Source: Helianthus annuus
Taxonomy: Eukaryota > Streptophyta > Magnoliopsida > Asterales > Asteraceae
NCBI RefSeq assembly: GCF_002127325.2
Contig: NC_035440.2
Location: 78,803,375 to 78,867,374, forward strand
Length of the DNA: 64,000 nucleotides
Reading direction: 5' to 3'
The notes beneath the pieces were generated by a model that did not search any database, had not been told where the DNA came from, and was given only the letters and a program-made list of their open reading frames with translations. Positions 52,688-64,000 of the stretch are shown here, in pieces. The position numbers and the translations under genes were made by a program. Each line of letters starts with the position of its first letter. Within the stretch, counting starts at the first letter, position 1.

Positions 52688-55474
52688 TGTAACACCCCGT
52701 GTTTTCCAAAAGTCAAAGTCAAAGTCAAGAGTTGACTGTTATTGGAATTAAAGATTAATAAAGATTAATTTCATTTTAGTTTCATTTTGATTTTCATATT
52801 ATTTGGAGTAAGTGTTGTATAATCAAACTAATCGGACGATAATCGAACTGTGAATCAACGACCGACTGTGAATGGTAGGAAGTAACAATGCAATAAAGCT
52901 AGTCAATCAATAATCAAGCTAATCAAATCAATCATCGAACTCAAGTGTGGATAATTTTAATGCTTTTATACGTGTGTGTGTGCCTTACGTGTTACTTGTG
53001 CATGTTTACTTTATGTTAAAGTGTGTGGTGAATCAATCAAATCAATCAAGACTCAAAGGTGAATCAAACTCAATGGAAATCGAACCCGAAATGGTTGTAA
53101 GGATGCTTGTATGTTAGATATAATAGTTGAGACTAAAAGTAATTTGATTAGGAATTCTATCATTCTCAAATCATCGTTCATCGAACTCGAAATATCAAAA
53201 ATCGTCGCGAAACACTCAAAACCAGGCAAGCCGATCGAACAGGGCAACCTGATCGAACAGGCTAGCCGATCGAACAGGACTGTTCGATCGGACAGCTGCT
53301 CGATCAGGGATGCTGTTCGATCAGCTGACCCTTTCCTCTTTTGGAAGCCTATAAATAGGGCTGTCCTTGTCAAACTTTCCACTTTTGGAAAAGCTCTGAC
53401 CGACCAGCCTCTTCTTCTCACTAAATCTCAGATTTCTCTCAAACCAGTAAGTATTTCGCTCTAATCCTTGTACGTTTTTGTTCATTAATCGATTCTCCAT
53501 CTTTCTATCTTTCAAAACTTGGATTTCATCCATGAAATCACCAAGATCTAGGTGTTCTTGGGTGATGTCATCATGTGTTCTTCAAGAACACTAAGTTTTG
53601 GCATCATTCCACCATGAATAACTTAGATCTAACCGATTTCCACATAAATAACCTAAAATCTTCCAAAGATCTTAACATTTCACGGTGGAAAAGAATTGGA
53701 AGATGGGTTTTCATCTATCTTTCAACTCTTTTACACTCAAAAAGGTGAAAACGAGACTTGAACCGATTTACAAATCAATCTAAACAAACACATGGTTCAA
53801 GATTCGGGTTCTACCGAGAGATATACCGATTTCGGGTTAAATGTTAAACTTGGGTTCCAAACCGTCTCTGACCGAGTTTGGGTGATTCCTGCTCGAGTCA
53901 GTAGACTAAGTAGGGACTTCAGCCTTGTGGTTCAACTCGTAGTCAAAATATCTCTAAAACATCAACAAGTAACGGGAATAACCAAGTGTTAAGTGATAGG
54001 TTAACCGAATCGAGAAGCTGGCCGAACGGCTAGGCTGTTCGATCGAACAGCCCAACCGAACGACTATGCCAGCCGATCGACTAGGCTAACCGATCGACTA
54101 GCACTTAGTCCCACAAACTCATGAAGTGTAGTATTGACGAGGTTCTGTTCGATCGACTACGCCACTCGATTGTAATCATTACTGCTCGAATCATGAGATA
54201 CTATACTTCAAAACACTTAGACTTTTCGAAACATTGGAATGTCACCCGATCGAACATGCCAACCGATCGAGTGACATATTTGAAAACAATGAAGTGCTAG
54301 CCGATCGGTTGGGCTAACCGATCGAACAGCTGTTCGATCGGCCAACTTGAAAGGTAGTACAAACCATCATACACAAACACATCCTTCACATCAAAGGAAG
54401 AAACAATCCACTTGAAGGAACCAGCCGATCGAGCCAGCCGGCCGATCGAACGGATGTTCGAACGGACTTTCAAACCAATCGAACAGCCCACTCGATCGAA
54501 CTGCTGTCCGATCGAATGGCCTACTCGATCCAAGTACATTGTTTACTTTTTCCGCGTTACTCATCGTTGTGTTATCGAACTATTCAGGCTAACCTATTCT
54601 CAGTGCTCCTCTCAATCCACAACCAACCACTGTGAGTATACTCGATCCCTTTTTGCTTTCAGCACTTTTGGGTGTTACATACGTAATCTATCAAATTCAC
54701 AAACAACACAAACTATTTGAACGCTAACCTACTTGCATGTATTACTTGTCTAAATGATTGCTGTTTATTATGTTTACACGTGGAGTGCTATCTACCTGCT
54801 TTAGCAACGTAGTACTATAGTTTGGACTCAGCACCCGTTCCCACGGGGGTTGCTAAGGACAATTACTTGCATGGATTACGGTGGTAATCATGTATTGCGA
54901 ACTGTCTCGGACAGTCAACTTGAAGTCGTTGGTATCGATGGTCCCATGTCGATAATTTACATGCATCGTTTGCCCTTGTGTACGTGTTCGGTTATGCGTA
55001 AACTATTCGAACTCTATATGCTATATCAAACTTGTGTACTCACCTTTACATTATATGTATTGACTTTTATTTTAACGTATGTGACAGGTGTTTAAGCTAC
55101 TAGCGTGCTAGGGAAGCGAGGCAATAATAAGCTTCTAGGAGCCAGTGACCTTAGGACAGTGTCCATATACCTGCTCCAGGGCCATAATTATCTGTAGATC
55201 TTGTACTGGCACCTGTAGTCAGTAAGATCTATAGTTAGCCGTCTAGAAGTCTTAAAACAATATTTATTTCGGTCTGTAATAATTAAGAACTTGAGTTGTC
55301 GGAACAGTTCCCATATTGTTTAGTTGATTTCTATGATGACTTGTTATTATTTGGGACACGGTATGGGACGTGTTATATAACTGAATTGTATGATAGTTGT
55401 TGTGGAGACTTCTGAACAATCTGTTTCGCTCAGTGCCGCGCCCCGATGATTCCGCCATCGGTTGGGGTGTGACA
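52688..55474 (+). repeat. Tekay 5' LTR, 2787 bp
   Basis: It has a TATA box at 53350-53357, two zones dense in GATCGAACAG-type words (53226-53320 and 54020-54535) and several small open frames (53111, 54412, 54850) that are not genes. It ends with TGACA before the primer site. Confidence 0.95.
53350..53357 (+). promoter_or_regulatory. TATA box of the Tekay LTR
   Basis: TATAAATA in the context AAGCCTATAAATAGGGC. The 3' LTR copy is at 61915-61922. Confidence 0.75.
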
Positions 55475-55477
55475 GAT

Positions 55478-55490
55478 TGGTATCAGAGCC
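55478..55490 (+). promoter_or_regulatory. Primer binding site, tRNA-iMet type
   Basis: TGGTATCAGAGCC, three bases after the LTR end. Confidence 0.93.
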
Positions 55491-56553
55491 ATAACTATAG
55501 GGAATTAGGTTAGACATGATCTAGTCCGGATCGCTGTCTTAGAGACCTAGACTATAGTTAGGAACCAAGAGACCAAGTTTATGTGCTTATTTTATGTTGT
55601 TTCCTTCTACTCTATCATTACATCCGAACTCCGAGCCAAATTTCGTAATTTGGACGGGATTAGGAGTGAAACCCTCAAATTCCTGCCTAAATTACAAATT
55701 TTTGCCAATTACTTTGTACCAACAAACGGGGGGAGAATTATACCAAATTAGGGCTGAAACCCGTAATTTGATGAAAACTTTCCTCTAAATTTTCTTAAAA
55801 CAAGGAAGAAATTGCTGAGCTAGGGGTGAAACCCTAACCTTGGCAGTTATTCCGACTTTATTTTATCTCGCCAAGGCAATTGACGGACTCCAACGACCTG
55901 AACTCACGAGTATGGCCTAGAATGCGCATGCATAACGCCCAAGAATCGAGGCAGAAGCATGTCCCCTAGAGTCGAAAGTGACGACAAGTCAACTGTGAAT
56001 AGTTAAATTGCCATGGTTAGTCAAAGTCTAGTAGCCGCAGACAATCCACTTTCCGATTTTGAGTGTTGCTTCGTTGATTTTATATGATTTACCTGTTTAC
56101 GTGTTTTAAGATTTGTTGGTTACTCCATTTGTTATCAATCTGCGTGACCTTTGTCGTTATCCTACTGCGATTCGATTCCCTGTGGATGTGATCTAGACGA
56201 AACCAAAATGCCATACTATGCTACTCGATGTGTTGTATGTGACCGCTATATTCAAAACTTAGAGGCGGTTAGGAAACTAAGTGTGCTACTACGTACTGTT
56301 AGGAGGAATCATGTGACATTAATTGCCTCTGTGATAAAAATGCGTACGTGTTTAGGAAATTAAGTGCTCTACTTGCTTAATTGCTTATGTGCTCTAATTG
56401 CTTCTGTGCTTATGTGCCTCTATGATTATGTGCTTATGTGATTATATGTGTTACGTGACGTGAGATGCGACGTGATTCTAAGCTTTAGTAAACTAAGACG
56501 TGCGGGATTCGAATTCGTTGTGTTGAGCCCTATGGCGATGTCTATTGCAGACC
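55491..56553 (+). other. Tekay leader
   Basis: About 1.06 kb with no long ORF but many short upstream ATG frames. An acceptor-like TCTATTGCAG (56541-56550) lies three bases before the gag ATG, so splicing out of the leader is possible but no donor was singled out. Confidence 0.5.
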
Positions 56554-58260
56554 ATGTCGTCATCATCAAGAATTCGCCAAAACCTTTCCCGTCAGGAAAA
56601 GAGAGACCGACGTCTCGCCAAGCTCATCTCGAGGTCTGTAGCAAAAGCTGTCAGTGAGGTGTACGAAAACACCAGCAAGTCGTCGGAAGAATCCCGAACC
56701 CTCACTGAACCCAGCAAAGCTTCGTTCAGTTTCAAGCAATTTAAGGCATGTGGACCGAAGGAGTTCACCGGTGAAGAGGGCCCTACAGGCTTATTTCACT
56801 GGTTTGACTCTGTGGAAGTTACCCTTCGTCAAAGCGGATGCCCGGATCATCTTCGAACTCTCAACGCTACCGGTGTCTTCCAGTCGCGGGCATTGGACTG
56901 GTGGACAGCCGAAAGGAATAAGCGCGGGAACGACGCTGCCTACGAGCTGACGTGGGAGGAACTGAAGGCTATCATGCTGGACGAGTTCTGTCCTCCCCAC
57001 GAACGCCAAAAGTTGGAGGATGAGTTCTGGACCATCAAGCAGAAGGAGGGCGACAACGCTGGTCTCACCGCCCGTTTCAAACAACTGAGCATTATCTGTC
57101 CAGACCAGGTCAAGACTCCTGAGATGACCATCAAGAAATACATCCGTGCTCTTCCGGATTGTGTTGCAGATTATGTGTTCGCCGCCAAACCCGCATCAAT
57201 CGAGGAGACCTACCTACTCGCTGCCGAGATTAATGACAAGCGAGTTAAGGCTGGTGTCTGGGATAAGCCATCCAAGTCGTTGCATCAAGTTACTACCGCA
57301 TCAACCGACAACCCTACTGCTCAAGCCTCCAAGTCCTCGAGAAGAAGAAAGAAGAACAAGAGTTGCGCCGCTGCAACCAATGCTGCTCCTCTTCAGTCAG
57401 TACCGCCACAACAGCAACAACCACAGCGCACTGCGCCAGTGATCAATGCGCCGCCGGCTAAGCGTGCGTACACCGGCCCCCACCCACTCTGTGCTACATG
57501 TTCTTATCATCACCCGGTGGGTGTGGCCTGCCGATTCTGTGTCCACTGCAACGTTTACGGGCATTTCACTGCGAATTGCCGCTATGGTCCTCGTCAAACG
57601 CAAGCTCAAGCCGCTGTTAACCAAGCCCTGCTACCTGCTCCTCAAGCTCCTCAAGCTGCACAGGCCCCGGCAAACAATGTTCGAACCTGCTTTGCATGTG
57701 GTGACCCTAACCACTTCGCAAACCGGTGCCCGAACAGAGTGGTGAAACAAGAAGCTCAACAACCCCAGCAACAACAACAGCAGCCTCAACAACAAGCCGC
57801 TCACGCCAGAACTTTCAACATCAACGCACGCCAGGCTCAAGCTGATAACAACGTGGTCAATGGTACGTTCCTTGTGAATGGTATATATGCATCATGTTTG
57901 TTTGATACTGGAGCCGATAACTGCTTTGTGTCAATTGAATTTGAGAAGCTTCTTAGACGTAAGCGCTCTTATCTTTCGTCACCCTTCGAAGTAGAAATCG
58001 CTACCGGAAGGACCATTGCTGTCAATTCTGTGCTCCGTGATTGTACTCTCGAGCTCAACAATCATATATTCCCGATTAACCTCATTCCAATGCAGCTCGG
58101 AAGTTTCGATGTCATAGTAGGCATGGACTTTCTTCGTGAAAATCATGCTGAAGTTGTGTGTTCCGATAAGATGATTCGTTTTGTGCTAGCTAGTGGTGAT
58201 GTTCTATGTGTTTATGGTGAAACTACTGCAAAAGATCTCAAGCTCATGTCCTGTCTTTAA
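56554..58260 (+). CDS. Tekay gag and protease
   Basis: The ATG at 56554 opens 568 codons, MSSSSRIRQNLSRQE onward. The capsid-like gag domain reads FTGEEGPTGLFHWFDSVE, ALDWWTAERNKRG and FCPPHERQKLEDEFW. Cysteine motifs follow, with the zinc knuckle CFACGDPNHFANRC (57688 onward) before a Gln-rich stretch. The protease has LFDTGADNCFV (57901 onward) and VIVGMDFL. It assembles particles and cleaves the polyprotein. TAA at 58258-58260 ends the frame, but the same frame continues into pol. Confidence 0.92.
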   Translation: MSSSSRIRQNLSRQEKRDRRLAKLISRSVAKAVSEVYENTSKSSEESRTLTEPSKASFSFKQFKACGPKEFTGEEGPTGLFHWFDSVEVTLRQSGCPDHLRTLNATGVFQSRALDWWTAERNKRGNDAAYELTWEELKAIMLDEFCPPHERQKLEDEFWTIKQKEGDNAGLTARFKQLSIICPDQVKTPEMTIKKYIRALPDCVADYVFAAKPASIEETYLLAAEINDKRVKAGVWDKPSKSLHQVTTASTDNPTAQASKSSRRRKKNKSCAAATNAAPLQSVPPQQQQPQRTAPVINAPPAKRAYTGPHPLCATCSYHHPVGVACRFCVHCNVYGHFTANCRYGPRQTQAQAAVNQALLPAPQAPQAAQAPANNVRTCFACGDPNHFANRCPNRVVKQEAQQPQQQQQQPQQQAAHARTFNINARQAQADNNVVNGTFLVNGIYASCLFDTGADNCFVSIEFEKLLRRKRSYLSSPFEVEIATGRTIAVNSVLRDCTLELNNHIFPINLIPMQLGSFDVIVGMDFLRENHAEVVCSDKMIRFVLASGDVLCVYGETTAKDLKLMSCL

Positions 58261-61164
58261 GCTCGCAAATATCTCCGCAAGGAATATCGAGCCTTCTTGG
58301 CCAACATTGTTGTAGCAGAGACGGACAAGAAAAAGAAAGTTGAAGTCAAGGATGTCCCCGTTGTCCGAGAATTTCCTCAGGTGTTCCCTGATGATCTTCC
58401 TGGATTACCTCCTAGTCGTGATATCGACTTTCGAATCGACCTTATTCCAGGAGCCAACCCAGTGGCCAAAGCTCCGTATCGACTCGCTCCATCTGAGATG
58501 CGAGAACTCTCAAACCAACTCCAAGAGTTACTTGAAAAAGGCTTCATTCGCCCGAGCACTTCTCCATGGGGCGCACCAGTCCTTTTCGTCAAAAAGAAGG
58601 ACGGGTCGTTCCGAATGTGCATCGATTACCGGGAATTGAACAAGCTGACCATCAAGAACCGATACCCCTTACCAAGAATCGATGATCTGTTTGACCAACT
58701 ACAAGGTGCTCAGTGTTTCTCCAAGATTGATCTACGTTCAGGCTACCATCAGCTGCGGATTCAAGAGGAAGACATACCCAAAACCGCTTTTCGAACCCGA
58801 TACGGCCACTACGAATTTGTTGTCATGCCTTTTGGTTTGACCAACGCACCCGCGGTCTTTATGGATCTGATGAATCGCGTGTGTAAACCGTTCTTAGACC
58901 GTTTCGTCATTGTATTCATCGACGATGTCCTGATCTATTCCAGATCGAGGGCCGAACATGCGCAGCATTTGCGATTGGTTCTCGAGTTGCTTCAGGGAAA
59001 CCAACTCTACGCCAAATTCTCCAAGTGTGAGTTCTGGTTGGAGGAAGTTCAATTTCTGGGTCACATTGTGAATAGTCGGGGTATACACGTTGATCCTGCA
59101 AAGATTGAGGCAGTCAAGGGATGGGTTACGCCAAAGAATCCGTCAGAAGTTCGCTCTTTTCTCGGATTAGCAGGTTACTACCGGCGATTCATCGAAGGAT
59201 TCTCAAAGATTGCTGTACCGCTTACCTCCCTTACTCATAAAGACAAGCCTTTTGTGTGGGGAACCGCGCAGGAGACTGCTTTCCAAACCCTCAAACATAT
59301 GCTGTGCCATGCACCAGTTCTTACACTGCCGGACGGAAGCGATGACTTCGTTGTCTATTGTGATGCTTCAAACCTTGGACTTGGCTGTGTTCTCATGCAA
59401 CGAGACAAGGTTATAGCTTACGCATCTCGACAGCTCAAAATCCACGAGAAGAACTATACAACCCATGACCTCGAGCTAGGCGCAGTTGTCTTTGCCTTAA
59501 AGATTTGGCGACACTATCTGTATGGTACAAGGTGTACGATCTTCACCGATCACAAGAGCCTACAACATATCTTTAACCAGAGAGAGCTCAATATGCGTCA
59601 ACGCCGATGGGTAGAACTTCTCAACGATTACGACTGTGAGATCCGTTATCACCCAGGCAAGGCGAATGTAGTTGCAGATGCCCTCAGCAGAAAGAATTAC
59701 GTGATAGGTGTTCGAAACATCCAGGCTCAGTATAACCTCGAAGCTCTCATCCGCGAAGCACAACACGCTTGCTTTAACGAGCGTACGTTGAAGAAAGAAC
59801 GAATCTATCATGATGGAACTCAACTCGTGAGCAAAGCCAACGGGATATTCTATTATCTGGACCGAATCTGGGTTCCGAGGAGGACAGATTTGCGAAAGAT
59901 CATCATGAACGAAGCCCACAAATCCCGATATTCCATTCATCCCGGTGCGGACAAAATGTACCAGGACATCCGCTACAAGTACTGGTGGCCTGGGATGAAA
60001 AGGGATATTGCTCTGTATGTTGGTAGCTGTTTAACTTGTGCAAGAGTCAAGGCTGAACACCAAAGACCTTCAGGCTTACTCGAACAACCGCCGATACCCG
60101 TATGGAAGTGGGAAAGCATAGCTATGGATTTCATAACTAAGCTTCCGACCACGCCATCAGGTCACGACAGTATTTGGGTTATAGTCGACCGTCTAACCAA
60201 ATCAGCCCACTTTCTGCCAATACGAGAAGACTATAAGGTGGCCAAGCTAGCCCAAATCTACACCGACGAGATCATTAAGAATCATGGTACGCCTCGAGAC
60301 ATCATTTCTGATCGCGATGCTCGGTTTACATCGAGATTGTGGGAAACTTTTCAAGCAGCTCTTGGTACGACGCTGAATTTGAGTACCGCATTCCACCCGC
60401 AAACCGACGGGCAGACTGAAAGAACGATACGTACTATTGAAGACATGCTCCGTGCGTGTGTTATCGATTTTGGTGGTAGTTGGAGCAAACACCTACCGTT
60501 GGTCGAATTTTCGTATAATAATAGCTATCACTCCAGCATCGAAATGGCACCTTTCGAAGCCTTGTATGGTAGGAGATGTCGCTCGCCTATTGTATGGCAC
60601 GAGGTCGGTCATTCACAATTGACTGGGCCCGAGATTCTGCAAGAAACGACTGACAAGATCCACCAGATAAGGGAAAACTTGGTGAAGGCCCGGGACAGAC
60701 AAAAGATGTACGCCGATAAACGACGCAAGCCCCGCGAATTTGCAGTTGGCGACTACGTGCTCCTAAAGGTATCACCTTGGAAGGGAGTAGTCCGATTCGG
60801 CAAAAGAGGGAAACTTGCGCCTCGATTTGTTGGACCTTTTAAGATTCTGGAAAGGATCGGTAAAGTTGCCTACAAACTTGAATTACCGGAGGAACTCAGC
60901 AATGTCCACCCGACTTTCCATATTTCAAACCTTCGAAAATGCGTAGCCGACCACGACGCAATAATACCACTCGACGATCTTCAGGTCAATGAGACGCTAC
61001 ACTTCGTGGAAAAGCCTGTCGAAATCATGGACCGACAGACCAAGCAACTCAGACGCTCTCGCATTCCTATTGTAAAGGTACGATGGGAAGGCAAACGAGG
61101 CGCGGAGTTCACTTGGGAACTCGAAAGTGACATGAAGGCCAAGTACCCGCAGTTGTTCAGATAG
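58261..61164 (+). CDS. Tekay pol: RT, RNase H, integrase and chromodomain
   Basis: After the TAA the same frame reads [17 protein letters not shown] and remains open to 61164. RT has [28 protein letters not shown] and FIDD (58915-58926). RNase H has [24 protein letters not shown] and ADALSRK. The integrase has an HHCC-type finger ([11 protein letters not shown]) and the core [17 protein letters not shown] and a Glu in [10 protein letters not shown]. The C-terminus ends with a chromodomain-like [21 protein letters not shown], which in this lineage targets heterochromatin. No ATG starts the frame right after the stop (the first is at 58498), so it depends on readthrough or is blocked. Confidence 0.92.
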   Translation, partial: ARKYLRKEYRAFLANIVVAETDKKKKVEVKDVPVVREFPQVFPDDLPGLPPSRDIDFRIDLIPGANPVAKAPYRLAPSEMRELSNQLQELLEKGFIRPSTSPWGAPVLFVKKKDGSFRMCIDYRELNKLTIKNRYPLPRIDDLFDQLQGAQCFSKIDLRSGYHQLRIQEEDIPKTAFRTRYGHYEFVVMPFGLTNAPAVFMDLMNRVCKPFLDRFVIVFIDDVLIYSRSRAEHAQHLRLVLELLQGNQLYAKFSKCEFWLEEVQFLGHIVNSRGIHVDPAKIEAVKGWVTPKNPSEVRSFLGLAGYYRRFIEGFSKIAVPLTSLTHKDKPFVWGTAQETAFQTLKHMLCHAPVLTLPDGSDDFVVYCDASNLGLGCVLMQRDKVIAYASRQLKIHEKNYTTHDLELGAVVFALKIWRHYLYGTRCTIFTDHKSLQHIFNQRELNMRQRRWVELLNDYDCEIRYHPGKANVVADALSRKNYVIGVRNIQAQYNLEALIREAQHACFNERTLKKERIYHDGTQLVSKANGIFYYLDRIWVPRRTDLRKIIMNEAHKSRYSIHPGADKMYQDIRYKYWWPGMKRDIALYVGSCLTCARVKAEHQRPSGLLEQPPIPVWKWESIAMDFITKLPTTPSGHDSIWVIVDRLTKSAHFLPIREDYKVAKLAQIYTDEIIKNHGTPRDIISDRDARFTSRLWETFQAALGTTLNLSTAFHPQTDGQTERTIRTIEDMLRACVIDFGGSWSKHLPLVEFSYNNSYHSSIEMAPFEALYGRRCRSPIVWHEVGHSQLTGPEILQETTDKIHQIRENLVKARDRQKMYADKRRKPREFAVGDYVLLKVSPWKGVVRFGKRGKLAPRFVGPFKILERIGKVAYKLELPEELSNVHPTFHISNLRKCVADHDAIIPLDDLQVNETLHFVEKPVEIMDRQTKQLRRSRIPIVKVRWEGKRGAEFTWELESDMKAKYPQLFR

Positions 61165-61252
61165 ATCTGAAGCATCAAATTGGTAAAAATCACACGGCGA
61201 TGTACGGTTCTCGGCCTAATTTCGGGACGAAATTCCCTAAAGGAGGGGAGAC
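61165..61252 (+). promoter_or_regulatory. Tekay 3' leader with polypurine tract
   Basis: AAAGGAGGGGAGAC (61239-61252) abuts the 3' LTR. Confidence 0.85.
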
Positions 61253-64000
61253 TGTAACACCCCGTGTTTTCCAAAAGTCAAAGTCAAAGTCAAGAGTTGA
61301 CTGTTATTGGAATTAAAGATTAATAAAGATTAATTTCATTTTAGTTTCATTTTGATTTTCATATTATTTGGAGTAAGTGTTGTATAATCAAACTAATCGG
61401 ACGATAATCGAACTGTGAATCAACGACCGACTGTGAATGGTAGGAAGTAACAATGCAATAAAGCTAGTCAATCAATAATCAAGCTAATCAAATCAATCAT
61501 CGAACTCAAGTGTGGATAATTTTAATGCTTTTATACGTGTGTGTGTGCCTTACGTGTTACTTGTGCATGTTTACTTTATGTTAAAGTGTGTGGTGAATCA
61601 ATCAAATCAATCAAGACTCAAAGGTGAATCAAACTCAATGGAAATCGAACCCGAAATGGTTGTAAGGATGCTTGTATGTTAGATATAATAGTTGAGACTA
61701 AAAGTAATTTGATTAGGAATTCTATCATTCTCAAATCATCGTTCATCGAACTCGAAATATCAAAAATCGTCGCGAAACACTCAAAACCAGGCAAGCCGAT
61801 CGAACAGGGCAACCTGATCGAACAGGCTAGCCGATCGAACAGGACTGTTCGATCGGACAGCTGCTCGATCAGGGATGCTGTTCGATCAGCTGACCCTTTC
61901 CTCTTTTGGAAGCCTATAAATAGGGCTGTCCTTGTCAAACTTTCCACTTTTGGAAAAGCTCTGACCGACCAGCCTCTTCTTCTCACTAAATCTCAGATTT
62001 CTCTCAAACCAGTAAGTATTTCGCTCTAATCCTTGTACGTTTTTGTTCATTAATCGATTCTCCATCTTTCTATCTTTCAAAACTTGGATTTCATCCATGA
62101 AATCACCAAGATCTAGGTGTTCTTGGGTGATGTCATCATGTGTTCTTCAAGAACACTAAGTTTTGGCATCATTCCACCATGAATAACTTAGATCTAACCG
62201 ATTTCCACATAAATAACCTAAAATCTTCCAAAGATCTTAACATTTCACGGTGGAAAAGAATTGGAAGATGGGTTTTCATCTATCTTTCAACTCTTTTACA
62301 CTCAAAAAGGTGAAAACGAGACTTGAACCGATTTACAAATCAATCTAAACAAACACATGGTTCAAGATTCGGGTTCTACCGAGAGATATACCGATTTCGG
62401 GTTAAATGTTAAACTTGGGTTCCAAACCGTCTCTGACCGAGTTTGGGTGATTCCTGCTCGAGTCAGTAGACTAAGTAGGGACTTCAGCCTTGTGGTTCAA
62501 CTCGTAGTCAAAATATCTCTAAAACATCAACAAGTAACGGGAATAACCAAGTGTTAAGTGATAGGTTAACCGAATCGAGAAGCTGGCCGAACGGCTAGGC
62601 TGTTCGATCGAACAGCCCAACCAAACGACTATGCCAGCCGATCGACTAGGCTAACCGATCGACTAGCACTTAGTCCCACAAACTCATGAAGTGTAGTATT
62701 GACGAGGTTCTGTTCGATCGACTACGCCACTCGATTGTAATCATTACTGCTCGAATCATGAGATACTATACTTCAAAACACTTAGACTTTTCGAAACATT
62801 GGAATGTCACCCGATCGAACATGCCAACCGATCGAGTGACATATTTGAAAACAATGAAGTGCTAGCCGATCGGTTGGGCTAACCGATCGAACAGCTGTTC
62901 GATCGGCCAACTTGAAAGGTAGTACAAACCATCATACACAAACACATCCTTCACATCAAAGGAAGAAACAATCCACTTGAAGGAACCAGCCGATCGAGCC
63001 AGCCGGCCGATCGAACGGATGTTCGAACGGACTTTCAAACCAATCGAACAGCCCACTCGATCGAACTGCTGTCCGATCGAATGGCCTACTCGATCCAAGT
63101 ACATTGTTTACTTTTTCCGCGTTACTCATCGTTGTGTTATCGAACTATTCAGGCTAACCTATTCTCAGTGCTCCTCTCAATCCACAACCAACCACTGTGA
63201 GTATACTCGATCCCTTTTTGCTTTCAGCACTTTTGGGTGTTACATACGTAATCTATCAAATTCACAAACAACACAAACTATTTGAACGCTAACCTACTTG
63301 CATGTATTACTTGTCTAAATGATTGCTGTTTATTATGTTTACACGTGGAGTGCTATCTACCTGCTTTAGCAACGTAGTACTATAGTTTGGACTCAGCACC
63401 CGTTCCCACGGGGGTTGCTAAGGACAATTACTTGCATGGATTACGGTGGTAATCATGTATTGCGAACTGTCTCGGACAGTCAACTTGAAGTCGTTGGTAT
63501 CGATGGTCCCATGTCGATAATTTACATGCATCGTTTGCCCTTGTGTACGTGTTCGGTTATGCGTAAACTATTCGAACTCTATATGCTATATCAAACTTGT
63601 GTACTCACCTTTACATTATATGTATTGACTTTTATTTTAACGTATGTGACAGGTGTTTAAGCTACTAGCGTGCTAGGGAAGCGAGGCAATAATAAGCTTC
63701 TAGGAGCCAGTGACCTTAGGACAGTGTCCATATACCTGCTCCAGGGCCATAATTATCTGTAGATCTTGTACTGGCACCTGTAGTCAGTAAGATCTATAGT
63801 TAGCCGTCTAGAAGTCTTAAAACAATATTTATTTCGGTCTGTAATAATTAAGAACTTGAGTTGTCGGAACAGTTCCCATATTGTTTAGTTGATTTCTATG
63901 ATGACTTGTTATTATTTGGGACACGGTATGGGACGTGTTATATAACTGAATTGTATGATAGTTGTTGTGGAGACTTCTGAACAATCTGTTTCGCTCAGTG
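61253..64000 (+). repeat. Tekay 3' LTR, cut by the window edge
   Basis: The first 2748 bases of the LTR, colinear with 52688-55435 without indels. About 39 bp remain outside the window. Confidence 0.95.

Larger units (their letters stand above)
52688..64000 (+). mobile_element. Tekay/Del-type chromovirus (Ty3/gypsy), runs off the right edge
   Basis: The 2787-bp 5' LTR begins TGTAACACCCCG and ends GGGTGTGACA. The tRNA-iMet primer site, gag-protease, pol and a C-terminal chromodomain follow. The 3' LTR starts at 61253 and would end near 64039. The two LTRs align with a constant 8565-bp offset and one substitution noticed (54058 G, 62623 A). The left TSD would be AATGT (52683-52687). Coding regions are intact apart from one in-frame TAA between protease and pol. 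This is the youngest insertion in the window. Confidence 0.94.

Noticed and set aside
53111..55095. Open frames of 66-117 codons in the Tekay LTR, repeated at 61676-63660
   Set aside because: They lie in LTR DNA, overlap on both strands and follow the GATCGAACAG words; their duplication reflects the LTR pair, not a gene family.
56532..56553. Earlier ATG codons at 56532 and 56538 as the Tekay gag start
   Set aside because: They are in another frame; the ATG at 56554 opens the gag frame.

Overview
This is nuclear DNA from a flowering plant, most likely a eudicot and plausibly Asteraceae. The evidence is plant-type LTR retrotransposons with tRNA-Asp and tRNA-iMet primer sites, an L1-like LINE with an RNA-recognition ORF1, hAT/PIF/Tourist-type DNA transposons, and the first two exons of a plant long-chain-alcohol oxidase. 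The family assignment is an inference from the style of the repeats. There are no bacterial genes, rRNA, tRNA or CRISPR loci. Almost the whole window is nested transposable elements. The one host gene visible is the alcohol oxidase fragment on the minus strand at 41256-41895.

Layout. 50-774 is a non-autonomous hAT-type element with a perfect 8-bp target duplication. 1372-25672 is one plus-strand LINE (RRM ORF1, then endonuclease, reverse transcriptase and zinc-binding ORF2, then poly(A)). It is cut twice by younger LTR elements: an Athila-type Ty3/gypsy element (2812-14783, TSD ATAAC) inside ORF1, and a Ty1/copia element (16554-23302, TSD CTGGG) inside ORF2. In both places the LINE reading frame continues across the junction once the insertion and one TSD copy are ignored. 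25673-40830 is a mosaic: a second, 5'-truncated LINE, two partial PIF/Harbinger transposase genes, several MITEs, Helitron-like ends, and a 1.95-kb block (34560-36507). That block is a diverged copy of sequence 5 kb upstream and is flanked by a 20-bp near-perfect direct repeat. 41256-42102 holds the alcohol oxidase exons and promoter. 42933-52687 is a SIRE/Maximus-like copia element with many breaks and two extra 3' ORFs. It is cut by a Tekay/Del-type chromovirus that starts at 52688 and runs past the right edge of the window. The Tekay LTRs differ by one base seen over 2748 bp, so this is the newest insertion here.

How the parts work. Each LTR element carries its own LTR promoter (TATA boxes found), primer site, gag-pol and polypurine tract. 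All four big elements point rightwards. The most novel-looking signal is in the copia element at 16554: the first AUG after the LTR TATA box begins a 20-codon exon inside the LTR that ends at a strong splice donor (16947). The gag domain exon begins after a good acceptor (18458) in the matching phase and has no ATG of its own ahead of the conserved domain. This predicts a 1.5-kb intron that removes the LTR end, the primer site and a repeat-rich leader. A second splicing signature sits directly before the env-position ORF of the Athila element. Coding regions show stops or frameshifts in every autonomous-looking element; the Tekay element comes closest to intact, with one in-frame TAA between gag-protease and polymerase.
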